Below are positions 51,936 to 60,278 of a DNA stretch of 64,000 bases, piece by piece. Source of the DNA: Paenibacillus sp. HB172176 (GTDB lineage: Bacteria > Bacillota > Bacilli > Paenibacillales > Paenibacillaceae); assembly GCF_011947265.1 (NCBI RefSeq), contig NZ_JAATHD010000028.1:17146-81145 (forward strand). The letters run 5' to 3'. Under the pieces are notes generated by a model. It was not told where the DNA came from. It made no database searches and worked only from the letters and a program-made list of their open reading frames with translations. The position numbers and the translations under genes were made by a program. How positions within the stretch are numbered: the first letter of the stretch is position 1; the number at the start of each line of letters is the position of its first letter.

Positions 51936-52709
51936 TTAATCCATTCGAAAACATTTTTTTCCGTTTTCGGTGGTGATTTGCGCTAATTCTTCGAGAGATA
52001 TCCCCCTAATTTCAGCTGCGGCATTCGCCACCAGAGCGACGTAAGAGGACTCATTTCGCTTTCCTCGAAATGGATGCGGTGTTAAATAAGGGGAGTCCGT
52101 TTCGATCAAAATGCGATGGAGCGGTACAGCCGCCAAAACCTCTTTCGGGACCCTCGCGTTTTTGTACGTAACAGGCCCGCCAAAGGAAAGATAAAAGTTC
52201 ATATCGAGGCATTGCTTGGCCGTCTCGAGGCTGCCGGAGAAGCAGTGCATAACGCCCCCGATTTCCGATGCCTTCTCTTCCTTCAAGATGCGGATAATAT
52301 CCTCATGCGCCTCCCTGTTATGAATGACAATCGGCTTATTCACTTTTCGCGCCAATCGAATTTGTTCGCGAAACACACGATGCTGAACCTCCTTTGGGGA
52401 AGTGTCCCAATGATAATCAAGTCCCATCTCCCCGATGGCTACCACCTTGGGATGACTGCAGAGCTCCTCGATCCAGTCCAAATCCTCGGGTTTCATATGA
52501 ATGCTGTCTACCGGATGCCAGCCAACGGCCGCATAGATAAAGCTATATTTCTCCGCCAGCGCCATTGTCGTCGGAATGGATTCGCGGTCGCAGCCAATGT
52601 TAATCATCAGCTTTACTCCTGCATCGTAAGCCCTCTGAATAACCTCCTCCCGATCTTCGTTAAATCTCGCAGCGTCAAGATGGGTATGCGTGTCGAATAG
52701 CAACGTCAT
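51936..52709 (-). CDS. tatD: TatD family metal-dependent DNase
   Basis: A 257-residue TIM-barrel hydrolase. Metal-binding motifs: DTHTHLD (6-12), AIGEMGLDYHWD, VIHNREAH, GGVMHCFSGS and ETDSPYLTPHPFRGKRNESSYV. Acts as a 3'-5' DNase in DNA repair or decay. Its start lies 1 bp after the HD-gene stop, suggesting coupling. In B. subtilis it follows metS. Confidence 0.95.
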   Translation of the reverse strand: MTLLFDTHTHLDAARFNEDREEVIQRAYDAGVKLMINIGCDRESIPTTMALAEKYSFIYAAVGWHPVDSIHMKPEDLDWIEELCSHPKVVAIGEMGLDYHWDTSPKEVQHRVFREQIRLARKVNKPIVIHNREAHEDIIRILKEEKASEIGGVMHCFSGSLETAKQCLDMNFYLSFGGPVTYKNARVPKEVLAAVPLHRILIETDSPYLTPHPFRGKRNESSYVALVANAAAEIRGISLEELAQITTENGKKCFRMD

Positions 52710-52710
52710 T

Positions 52711-54021
52711 TCATATCATTTCCTTTCCTATTTTGAATAATGTTCTTAGCTTGTCCGATAAAATATTTTTATTGGCAAGGAGCGGCTCCTCTGGATAGTA
52801 CAAATGATACTGCCCTTGATGCAACCCGGTTATCGAGCGAATGATGTCGGATTTCATTGAAATCTCGCTGAGCTGGTCCTCGTTGTCGAGCAACAAAATC
52901 GGCGCTTTTTCTTTCTTTTTCCCTTCATTTTGATCTGGACGATACACATCGTACGGCAGATCGAACGGGTAATCCATCTCCATATGATATTCCGGATTAA
53001 GCCCTATGGAGAGGAATGTCTCGGCAATTTCATTAAGTAGTGATTCATCCGGATTGTCCATGGTTACATATTTATATAATTGACGATTCATGAAGCGGTA
53101 ACAGAGCTCGCTAAGCAGCAAATCCTTCTCTTCCGACCACTCCGTGAAAGCGGTCTGAACCAATGCTTCGTCTAACTTCAAATAATCTCGAATGCCGAGC
53201 GTATTGTTCAACAATTGACGAATGGACGGGCTCATCCATTCAAAGGCGTAACCTGCTCGGCTGAGTTCTTGGGCTCTGCGAAAAATTTGTCTCAATATGA
53301 TCTCCGAGCTGCGTGTCACGGGATGGAAGTAAATCTGCCAATACATCTGGTAGCGGGACATAAGATAATGCTCTACAGCATGCATGCCGCTTTCCTTCAC
53401 GACCACTCTGCCCTTGTAGGGACGCAGGACGCGAAGAATGCGCTCCAGATCGAAATTGCCATAATTAACGCCTGTAAAGTAAGCGTCGCGGAGCAAATAA
53501 TCCATCCGATCTGCGTCCATTTGACTGGAGATCAGGCTGACCACAATCGGTCTCGGATACGTTTTTTTGATAACGGCCGCAACCTGACTCGGGAAATCAT
53601 CGGACACGGCTCGAAGCACTTCATTAATACCGGTATCGCCAAGCAGGATGCTGCATGTCCACTCCTCGTGATCGGTATCGAATATTTCTTCCAAGGAATG
53701 AGAGAATGGCCCGTGCCCCACATCATGCAGAAGCGCAGCGCACAAAGACACCAATCGTTCTTCCTTCGGCCAATCCGGATAATCGTAACGTTCGAATTGC
53801 GAAATAATGCGTCTTGTAATTTCATAGACGCCAAGAGAATGAGAGAAGCGGCTGTGCTCGGCTCCGTGGAAGGTAAGATAGGTTGTTCCGAGCTGCCTGA
53901 TTCGGCGCAATCTTTGAAATTCATTCGTGTTAATGAGATCCCAAATCGTCTGATCCTGCACATACACATAATTATGAACGGGATCCTTGAATACCTTCTC
54001 TTCCGTTAACTGCTCTCTCAT
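52711..54021 (-). CDS. HD-domain phosphohydrolase (YwfO/dGTPase-like)
   Basis: A 436-residue protein with HD-domain metal ligands in EHSRFSHSLGVYEIT, LLHDVGHGPFSHSLEEIF and the later SSQMDADRMDYLLRDAYFTG. This is the SAMHD1/YwfO-like type, often a dNTP triphosphohydrolase. The C-terminal part has no clear motif. It occupies the place of metS in the Bacillus order and is divergent from abrB; several exact Spo0A boxes lie just upstream (54047-54108), so it may belong to the Spo0A regulon. Confidence 0.88.
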   Translation of the reverse strand: MREQLTEEKVFKDPVHNYVYVQDQTIWDLINTNEFQRLRRIRQLGTTYLTFHGAEHSRFSHSLGVYEITRRIISQFERYDYPDWPKEERLVSLCAALLHDVGHGPFSHSLEEIFDTDHEEWTCSILLGDTGINEVLRAVSDDFPSQVAAVIKKTYPRPIVVSLISSQMDADRMDYLLRDAYFTGVNYGNFDLERILRVLRPYKGRVVVKESGMHAVEHYLMSRYQMYWQIYFHPVTRSSEIILRQIFRRAQELSRAGYAFEWMSPSIRQLLNNTLGIRDYLKLDEALVQTAFTEWSEEKDLLLSELCYRFMNRQLYKYVTMDNPDESLLNEIAETFLSIGLNPEYHMEMDYPFDLPYDVYRPDQNEGKKKEKAPILLLDNEDQLSEISMKSDIIRSITGLHQGQYHLYYPEEPLLANKNILSDKLRTLFKIGKEMI

Positions 54022-54046
54022 CTGCTCAACTCCTTAAGTTCATATT

Positions 54047-54108
54047 TTCGACACAAGCTGCAAATAATATGTCGAATAGTGTCGGAATTTTGTTTCCAAA
54101 TTGTCGAA
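54047..54108. promoter_or_regulatory. Spo0A box cluster in the HD/abrB gap
   Basis: Exact 0A boxes: TTCGACA 54047-54053 (minus), TGTCGAA 54070-54076 and 54102-54108 (plus), plus TGTCGGA 54080-54086 (one mismatch). A further exact box lies at 54246-54252, downstream of the abrB start of transcription. Confidence 0.8.
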
Positions 54109-54193
54109 GTTGTTGTATTCTATTACAGTGCCATTATGGTTAAAACTCCTCAAAACTCTTGAAATTACAGCACTTCTACGATTATTTTGCTAG

Positions 54194-54222
54194 TTGACTG
54201 TTTTGGGAAGAGTTGGTATTAT
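54194..54222 (+). promoter_or_regulatory. abrB promoter, sigma-A type
   Basis: TTGACT (54194-54199), 17 bp, TATTAT (54217-54222). The exact Spo0A box TGTCGAA at 54246-54252 lies about 20 bp downstream of the expected start site, the position of the repressing boxes in B. subtilis abrB. Confidence 0.85.
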
Positions 54223-54292
54223 AGTAACATAGAAACTACAAACATTGTCGAATTATGACGAAAATATTTCTTAGTGAGAGGATTGATTGACA

Positions 54293-54547
54293 ATGATGAA
54301 ATCAACCGGAATTGTGCGTAAAGTCGATGAGCTTGGCCGTGTTGTTATTCCGATCGAACTACGCCGTACTTTGGGCATAGGCGAGAAGGACGCGCTTGAG
54401 ATTTATGTGGACGGCGAACGTATTATGCTTAAGAAATATGAGCCGGCTTGTATCTTCTGCGGGAATGCTGAGAATGTCTCCTACTTCAAAGGAAAAATTG
54501 TTTGTCATATTTGTTTATCAGAAATGCCTACACCTGTGACAAAATAA
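54293..54547 (+). CDS. abrB: Transition-state regulator AbrB with a zinc-knuckle-like tail
   Basis: An 84-residue AbrB. The N-terminal swapped-hairpin DNA-binding domain (KSTGIVRKVDELGRVVIPIELRRTLGIGEKDALEIYVDGE) is nearly the B. subtilis sequence. The C-terminal part differs: two CxxC pairs (C53/C56 and C71/C74) in place of the Bacillus multimerisation tail, resembling a zinc ribbon and the Gin/CsfB pattern. ATG 54293 is preferred (MMKSTG); TTG 54287 is a possible alternative. It is the only plus-strand gene of the core block; Spo0A boxes flank it. Confidence 0.93.
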   Translation: MMKSTGIVRKVDELGRVVIPIELRRTLGIGEKDALEIYVDGERIMLKKYEPACIFCGNAENVSYFKGKIVCHICLSEMPTPVTK

Positions 54548-54610
54548 ATAAAATAGGTTATAATCATTTTATCCACATGTTAATTCTAACCTTTTTCATA
54601 CTCCTTGATG

Positions 54611-54650
54611 CCTTCCTGTGCTAGAACCCGGCCAGGAAGGTCCTTTTTTT
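54611..54650 (+). terminator. Terminator of abrB
   Basis: CCTTCCTG pairs with CAGGAAGG around 14 nt, followed by TCCTTTTTTT. About 65 bp past the stop and just before convergent rsmI. Confidence 0.88.
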
Positions 54651-54677
54651 CTCTACGATAGCTCCTATCCCCGCCGG

Positions 54678-55574
54678 CTATTGTTCGTCCACATGAACCG
54701 CTTGATAGACTTCTCTCTTCGGCATTCCTCGATCAACTGCCGTCTTCTTGATTGCTTCCTTGCGTTCCATCATCGTTTCGTAGTGTGCGACATGCTCCTT
54801 CACGGCAAGATCGGACCACCAGGCACCGTCTGTAGATTTCAGACTAACGGACATTTCATCTATTCCCTCGATAACGATGCAGAACTCACCGAGCGGTGAA
54901 TGCTCCGTGAACCAAGAGATACATTCCGAGAGCGACCCCCTGATTACTTCTTCATGCTTCTTGGTCAACTCTCTGGCCACAGCCGCTTGCCGCTCCCCTA
55001 GCTGTTCCAATGCAGCCGAGAGCGTCTTGAGGAGACGATGAGGCGATTCATACATAATAAGCGTAGCTTGCTCCGATTGAAGCTGCTCGAACCAATCCGT
55101 CAACCCCTTCTTGTCTCTTGGAGGAAACCCCGTGAACAGAAATCGGTCCGTCGGCAATCCGGAAATGATTAGACCGCTAAGCGCCGCGTTGGCTCCCGGG
55201 ACAGCAATTACCGGTATGCCTCTTGCTGCAGCCTCCTTCACCAGGTCTGCTCCGGGATCGGAAATCGCCGGCAGCCCCGCGTCGCTTACAAGAGCGACGG
55301 ACTGCCCTTCCTCCAGCATGCGAATAAGCTCGGGGCCGCTGGCATGCTTATTATGCTCATGATAGCTCAACAGGCGGGTATGAATATCATAATGCGTCAA
55401 GAGCTTCCTCGTCTGCCTGGTATCCTCCGCTGCAATAAGATCCGCTTCCTTCAATATGCGTATAGCCCGGAAGGTCATGTCCTCCAGATTGCCAATCGGA
55501 GTGGCTACAAGATACAGCGAGCCTGCTCCTTGGTTTGTTTTTGCCGACTCAGCAAAACTATTCTGTCTAATCAT
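54678..55574 (-). CDS. rsmI: 16S rRNA (cytidine-2'-O)-methyltransferase RsmI
   Basis: A 298-residue tetrapyrrole-methylase-fold enzyme methylating C1402 of 16S rRNA. LYLVATPIGNLEDMTFRAIRILKEADLIAAEDTRQTRKLL and ALVSDAGLPAISDPGADLV are family signatures. The ATG overlaps the yabB stop by 4 bp. In B. subtilis a small GIY-YIG gene (yazA) lies between; it is missing here. Confidence 0.96.
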   Translation of the reverse strand: MIRQNSFAESAKTNQGAGSLYLVATPIGNLEDMTFRAIRILKEADLIAAEDTRQTRKLLTHYDIHTRLLSYHEHNKHASGPELIRMLEEGQSVALVSDAGLPAISDPGADLVKEAAARGIPVIAVPGANAALSGLIISGLPTDRFLFTGFPPRDKKGLTDWFEQLQSEQATLIMYESPHRLLKTLSAALEQLGERQAAVARELTKKHEEVIRGSLSECISWFTEHSPLGEFCIVIEGIDEMSVSLKSTDGAWWSDLAVKEHVAHYETMMERKEAIKKTAVDRGMPKREVYQAVHVDEQ

Positions 55575-56302
55575 ACGATTTGTACCCCCTCGTCATTGTA
55601 TACCATAATGGGCGGCAGCAGCTTAATATCAGGCTTTCCATCCCGCGTTGCTTCAATTAATACCATATTCGCTTCTGCGTTGCGATTTGGGTGCACAAAT
55701 TGAATTCTTTTCGGCTCGAGCTTGGCTTTCCGCAGCGTCTCTACAATATCAAGCAAACGCGATGGACGATGAACCATCGACAGTTTGCCGCCCGGACGCA
55801 AAATTCTGCGGCATGCTGCAGCCAAATCCTCAAGCGTGCAATGAATCTCATGTCTGGCTATCGCATAATGCTCATTCTCGTTCTGTTCCCCCGCTACGAC
55901 CGGCATATAGGGCGGATTTACAGTAATGGCATCATAGATCCCATTGCCTGCCGATCTCGCATAGACCCGTAAATCCTCTTCAATGACATGAATTTGCTCC
56001 TGCAATCGGTTCATGGCGATGCTTCTTCTAGCCATATCGGCAAGCCTGGGCTGAATCTCGATCGCATCCATCTGAGCATGGGTCCGCTGGGACACCAGAA
56101 TCGGTATAACGCCATTGCCTGTACATAGATCCGCAATTCTGCCCCTTTTCGGTACAGAAGCAAATCTCGAGAGAAGCACAGCATCCAAGGAAAAGCTGAA
56201 TACCTCGCGGCTCTGAATAATACAAAGCCCCGTGTCCGTTAACAAATCATCAATTCTTTCACCTGCCAGCAAATCTGCGCCGTTCATTTCTTGCTCCAAC
56301 AC
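55571..56302 (-). CDS. yabB: tRNA1(Val) (adenine-N6)-methyltransferase-like YabB
   Basis: A 243-residue SAM-dependent methylase of the TrmN6/YfiC type: SRFASVPKRGRIADLCTGNGVIPILVSQR, then the adenine-methylating NPPY motif (AITVNPPYMPV). GTG 56302 is chosen since AAAGGAG lies 8 nt upstream and the terminator hairpin at 56322-56354 falls inside the longer frame. The target is likely A37 of a tRNA; this is by family only. Confidence 0.9.
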   Translation of the reverse strand: MLEQEMNGADLLAGERIDDLLTDTGLCIIQSREVFSFSLDAVLLSRFASVPKRGRIADLCTGNGVIPILVSQRTHAQMDAIEIQPRLADMARRSIAMNRLQEQIHVIEEDLRVYARSAGNGIYDAITVNPPYMPVVAGEQNENEHYAIARHEIHCTLEDLAAACRRILRPGGKLSMVHRPSRLLDIVETLRKAKLEPKRIQFVHPNRNAEANMVLIEATRDGKPDIKLLPPIMVYNDEGVQIV

Positions 56303-56321
56303 CCGATATTCTCCTTTCAAC

Positions 56322-56354
56322 AAAAAGACCATCCTTAAGCAGCAAGGACGGCCT
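56322..56354 (-). terminator. Hairpin between yabA and yabB
   Basis: AGGCCGTCCTT pairs with AAGGATGGTCT, followed by TTTTTG on the minus strand. Immediately after the yabA stop; it supports the shorter yabB start. Confidence 0.85.
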
Positions 56355-56371
56355 GTCACTCTAATCATCAT

Positions 56372-56773
56372 TTATTTATTCAAAAAAGACAAGCAGAACA
56401 GACAATCGCCTTCCGTTCGAAGATGTCCATAATACACATTGCAGATATGGAAGCCTTCGTGATACAGTCGGGCGAGATTGTCATGCCCTTCTCCTACTGC
56501 GGCGATCTGCTCGTCCATCGCTTCCGGATTCTGATCCGCAGAAGCCTCCTCGGCCGCAACACGCCCGCTGGCTTGCGCAGCCAGACCCGCATCGCGCTCC
56601 AGAGCCGTCTCTCTCTTAAACACTTGTCGAAGCTGATGATTCTCATTGCTGAGCCGTTTGTTCTCCTCCAGCAATTCCTTCACCCTCTGCTTAAGCGCGC
56701 TAAGCTCGGAATGAAACATGCCAACACGATTATCCAATTCATCCATCTGAACAAAAATATCGTTTTTCTCCAA
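56372..56773 (-). CDS. yabA: Replication initiation control protein YabA
   Basis: A 133-residue protein. The N-terminal leucine-zipper-like coiled coil (about 8-55) forms the tetramer stalk; the C-terminal zinc module has H105, H109, C111, C124 and C127. YabA binds DnaA and DnaN to restrain replication initiation. Slightly longer than B. subtilis YabA (119) because of an Ala/Glu-rich linker. Position after ricT conserved. Confidence 0.94.
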   Translation of the reverse strand: MEKNDIFVQMDELDNRVGMFHSELSALKQRVKELLEENKRLSNENHQLRQVFKRETALERDAGLAAQASGRVAAEEASADQNPEAMDEQIAAVGEGHDNLARLYHEGFHICNVYYGHLRTEGDCLFCLSFLNK

Positions 56774-56836
56774 GTCCCCACCCCAGAGCTTCTAGCGTGA
56801 GCATTACCTCACCTAATAGGATTACACTCAGGTCGT

Positions 56837-57640
56837 CTATTTCACGACAACATCGTCAAGCGGCAATTCCTTCGGCTTGCCGGGTATGTCGAACAGTTGA
56901 ACGTACACGCTCTTCGACGAAGTATTGATGCCTGTTACCTTGCCTTCTCCTAACGAAGTAATCACGATCTTGCCTACCCCCGGCATTTCCTCGCGAACGC
57001 TCTCATAGTTATCATGCTCATACTTTAAGCAGCACATCAATCGCCCGCATAAACCGGAAATCTTCGTAGGATTCAGCGATAAATTCTGATCCTTCGCCAT
57101 CTTGATCGATACCGGATCGAAATCGCCGAGCCATGAAGAGCAGCATAACACGCGTCCGCAAGGACCAATGCCTCCAAGCATCTTGGCTTCATCTCTAACG
57201 CCAATTTGCCTTAACTCGATTCTTGTGCGGAACACGCTTGCCAAGTCCTTCACGAGCTCGCGGAAATCTACCCGCCCCTCTGCCGTGAAATAGAATATAA
57301 TCTTGTTGCGGTCGAATGTAAATTCGACATCCACCAGCTTCATCTTAAGCTGATGGCTCTTGATCTTCTCAAGACAGGTCGCGAACGCATTCTTCGCGGC
57401 CGCGCGATTCTCTTCCACAACTTGCGCGTCAACGTCGCTTGCGATTCGAATAACCTTCTTAAGCGGGAGAACAACATCCGATTCACCGACTTGCTTCTGT
57501 CCCACCACCACTTTTCCGTACTCGATCCCGCGGGCCGTTTCAACAATAACATGCTGTTCCTTATCCACGAGATGCTGAGCCGGATCAAAGTAATAGATCT
57601 TGCCCGCTTTCTTAAAGCGAACACCGATGACATTATACAA
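56837..57640 (-). CDS. ricT: RicT (YaaT), PSP1-domain subunit of the RicAFT complex
   Basis: A 267-residue protein with a PSP1 domain. Cys-rich GPCGRVLCCSSW and CGRLMCCLKYEHDNY (about 157-215) hold the Cys that ligate iron-sulfur clusters with RicA and RicF. In B. subtilis the complex speeds Spo0A phosphorelay and guides RNase Y processing. It starts 3 bp after holB, so the two are co-transcribed. Confidence 0.95.
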   Translation of the reverse strand: MYNVIGVRFKKAGKIYYFDPAQHLVDKEQHVIVETARGIEYGKVVVGQKQVGESDVVLPLKKVIRIASDVDAQVVEENRAAAKNAFATCLEKIKSHQLKMKLVDVEFTFDRNKIIFYFTAEGRVDFRELVKDLASVFRTRIELRQIGVRDEAKMLGGIGPCGRVLCCSSWLGDFDPVSIKMAKDQNLSLNPTKISGLCGRLMCCLKYEHDNYESVREEMPGVGKIVITSLGEGKVTGINTSSKSVYVQLFDIPGKPKELPLDDVVVK

Positions 57641-57643
57641 GGA

Positions 57644-58630
57644 TTAGCCCTCCTGTAGGTTTACCAATAATTGCTCAAAGGCGAGCTGCGGCGGGACATT
57701 CGCCCGCATCCGCTTGCCCGCTTCAAGGATATGCTCCATGCAGGCTACCCAGCCTGCGAAGGAACGATTGTAAGCATGACTGCTTATCCAGTCCAGCTGA
57801 TCTATGAAAACAAGCTTGTCCCGCCTTCCGGCCAGGACCTGTGTGAAATCTTTAAACCAAAGCGACAATAATGAAAGCAGCATATTGATTTGTTTCGACA
57901 GCTCCGTCTTGAAAACTTGCTGCTGGGCAGTGATCATAGCCGCGGTGAATCGCGTTAAGCTCTCCTTGCCTAATTGTATCACTAGGCTTCTGATTTCTGC
58001 AAATTCATTCTGCTGGAGAATTTCTCTAGCTCCGCTGAGTCCCGATGAGATCTGAACGGCCGATCTCGCAAGCAGAGGAGACGCTCCTTCTTCCGTCAGC
58101 TTCATCAGCATCTGCTCCGGAGACATGGGAAGGAATGGAATCCATTGCGCCCTTGATCTTATTGTTGGCAGCACGGCCTGTCCATTATCCGTAATGAGAA
58201 TAGCCACAATTGGCGACTGGGGCTCCTCCAGAAACTTGAGCAGACTGTTGGCGGCCTGTATCGTCATCGTCTCGACATGATCAATGATGTAGACCAAGCG
58301 TCCGGTCTGAGTGCTGCGATACGAAAGCGACTTCTGCAGTTCACGAATCTGATCAATTTTGATGCTCTGGCCATCAGGCGAGATCGCAATCAGATCCGTT
58401 TGATTGCCATGCTCGAATTTCCTGCATTCCCGGCAAACGCCGCACGCATCCCAACCTTCATCCATGCAGAACAGCGCTTTGGCAAATGCATTCGCCACTG
58501 CCATTCTGCCCGTCCCGGTTGGGCCGCTGAACAGATATGCGTGGGAGATTCTGCCGCTTTGCAGCGCATGCTTCAATATTTTGATTGCCTTGTGCTGCGT
58601 TCCTTGTTGCTCCAATTGTTGAAAGCTCAT
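57644..58630 (-). CDS. holB: DNA polymerase III subunit delta'
   Basis: A 328-residue clamp-loader subunit. The AAA+ fold carries a degenerate P-loop GPTGTGRM (36-43, Arg-Met for Lys-Thr), consistent with delta' not needing ATP, a zinc site C55, C63, C66, C69, and SRA in place of the usual SRC sensor motif. With DnaX and HolA it loads the DnaN clamp. 16 bp after yaaR. Confidence 0.93.
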   Translation of the reverse strand: MSFQQLEQQGTQHKAIKILKHALQSGRISHAYLFSGPTGTGRMAVANAFAKALFCMDEGWDACGVCRECRKFEHGNQTDLIAISPDGQSIKIDQIRELQKSLSYRSTQTGRLVYIIDHVETMTIQAANSLLKFLEEPQSPIVAILITDNGQAVLPTIRSRAQWIPFLPMSPEQMLMKLTEEGASPLLARSAVQISSGLSGAREILQQNEFAEIRSLVIQLGKESLTRFTAAMITAQQQVFKTELSKQINMLLSLLSLWFKDFTQVLAGRRDKLVFIDQLDWISSHAYNRSFAGWVACMEHILEAGKRMRANVPPQLAFEQLLVNLQEG

Positions 58631-58646
58631 CTAATCTTTCCTCTGC

Positions 58647-59099
58647 TTAGAAAAACAGGTTAATCAAGATTCCCCTGATTTCGCCGATTTTGTTCAACAA
58701 GTCGATTCTTCCCTGCTCGCTGTCGAGAAGCTCTTCCGCCATGGAAACGAGCGTCTCGTCAACCTCGTCAAGCAGCTTGTAGCGCTTAACACGGCCTCTG
58801 CGATCGAACCCGCGAACTTCCTTGAGTCCGACTCCGCGCCTGATGGTATCCTCCAGAAATTGCTTAACCATCTGACGATACAGCTTAAGCTCGCGAACCG
58901 TCATCAGCTTGGCAAGCCTGTCGCCTTGCTTCTGAATGTCCTGCAGCTTCTGCTGCAACTGCTCCTGCGTCCTTCTCGCATCCTGTTGGATGAGCGCATC
59001 GCCGAATGTTGCCGGCTGAATCGGTCTTGCCCCTGAATCATTGTTTGTTCGGTTCTGGCCGATTGGACGCCAGCTTTGATCAACCCTCATCGCTGTCAC
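58647..59099 (-). CDS. yaaR: YaaR family protein (DUF327)
   Basis: A 150-residue soluble helical protein of unknown biochemical role, recognised by gene order and by KLMTVRELKLYRQMVKQFLEDTIRRGVGLKEVRGFDRRGRVKRYKLLDEVDETLVSMAEELLDSEQGRIDLLNKIGEIRGILIN. No membrane part. Between darA and holB as in Bacillus, with 6 bp to darA. Confidence 0.92.
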   Translation of the reverse strand: MTAMRVDQSWRPIGQNRTNNDSGARPIQPATFGDALIQQDARRTQEQLQQKLQDIQKQGDRLAKLMTVRELKLYRQMVKQFLEDTIRRGVGLKEVRGFDRRGRVKRYKLLDEVDETLVSMAEELLDSEQGRIDLLNKIGEIRGILINLFF

Positions 59100-59105
59100 A
59101 CCCTA

Positions 59106-59441
59106 TCAGAAGTGTTCGAATCTCTCTACCGGAATGACAAATACGGCAGCGCCGCCGATTTGCACCTCGACCGGGAAAGGAATGTAAGAATCGGTAGAGC
59201 CCCCCATAGGAGACACCGGCGTTACGAGTTGATCGCGCACTTTGCAGTTCGTGCTGATCACCTGGAACACCTCATGAACGCGCTCATCCTCTATCCCGAT
59301 CATGAACGTCGTATTTCCCGCTCTAAGGAAACCTCCGGTACTTGCAAGCTTCGTTGCGCGGAAGCCTTCGCGCACCAGAGCGTTTGACAATCTGTTGCTG
59401 TCTTTATCCTGAATAACCGCTATCACTAATTTCATCTTCAT
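59106..59441 (-). CDS. darA: Cyclic-di-AMP receptor DarA (PstA/YaaQ)
   Basis: A 111-residue PII-like protein: KLVIAVIQDKDSNRLSNALVREGFRATKLASTGGFLRAGNTTFMIGIED with the large B-loop region MGGSTDSYIPFPVEVQIGGAAVFVIPVERFEHF. It binds c-di-AMP as a trimer; its partner is unknown. The two Met codons at 1 and 3 are both possible starts. 72 bp after tmk. Confidence 0.95.
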   Translation of the reverse strand: MKMKLVIAVIQDKDSNRLSNALVREGFRATKLASTGGFLRAGNTTFMIGIEDERVHEVFQVISTNCKVRDQLVTPVSPMGGSTDSYIPFPVEVQIGGAAVFVIPVERFEHF

Positions 59442-59513
59442 TCCCCCTTGATTACTTTTAGATTTGGTTATAACCCGCTCCGTCCGCCATGCTTCTCTAT
59501 ACTCCTTGGAGCC

Positions 59514-60152
59514 TCAAAGCATACTTGCCAATCGGCTTTCTACAATCGATGCTGCTTCAGCATAGACCTCATCCGCGTCTTTCTCTGCATTCACTTCTAC
59601 TATTCTCCCGGGGAAGCGCAGAAGAAGCTGCTTGTAGCCTTCTCGCACCCTCTCATGAAAGGACAGCTTCTCCATATCCAGACGATTAATCTCTCGATCC
59701 GCATTTCTTGCGATTCGCGCGAGCCCTGTCTGCGGCGACACATCGAGATACAGCGTAAGATCAGGCATCATCTTCCGAGTTGCAAATTCATTGATCGCCC
59801 AGATCTGTTCGTAACCAAGTCCTCTAGCATAGCCCTGATACACGAGACTGCTGTCGACAAAACGATCACAAATAACGATTGAACCTTGTTCCAGAGCCGG
59901 TATCACCTTCTCCACAAGATGTTGTCTTCTCGATGCCGCATAAAGAAGCGCTTCCGTCCTCGAATCCATAGCCGTATGCTCACGGTCCAGAATAACGGAA
60001 CGAATCTTCTCCGCAATGGGGATGCCGCCAGGCTCTCTTGTCGTCACTACGCTTCTGCCCATCCCCTGCATCGTATGCGCGAGGCGTTCAATAAGTGTAG
60101 ATTTGCCTGAGCCTTCGCCGCCTTCTATCGTTACAAACAATCCTTTATTCAA
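59514..60152 (-). CDS. tmk: Thymidylate kinase
   Basis: A 212-residue dTMP kinase. P-loop EGGEGSGKST (10-19), substrate motif DRFVDSS with DRF at 96-98, TTREPGG, and a LID region near 145. It gives dTDP for DNA synthesis. Located after yaaO as in B. subtilis; no unusual feature. Confidence 0.97.
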   Translation of the reverse strand: MNKGLFVTIEGGEGSGKSTLIERLAHTMQGMGRSVVTTREPGGIPIAEKIRSVILDREHTAMDSRTEALLYAASRRQHLVEKVIPALEQGSIVICDRFVDSSLVYQGYARGLGYEQIWAINEFATRKMMPDLTLYLDVSPQTGLARIARNADREINRLDMEKLSFHERVREGYKQLLLRFPGRIVEVNAEKDADEVYAEAASIVESRLASML

Positions 60153-60278
60153 GCTCCTAATGCCCCTAACTTATAAGATATTCATCTTAAATCTATTGTA
60201 GCAAAGGGCTTTCTGGACTACAACGAGCATTTCGGTGCATTCGATTCCATTTCGCGATTTTTTACCAAAAAAATGCTT

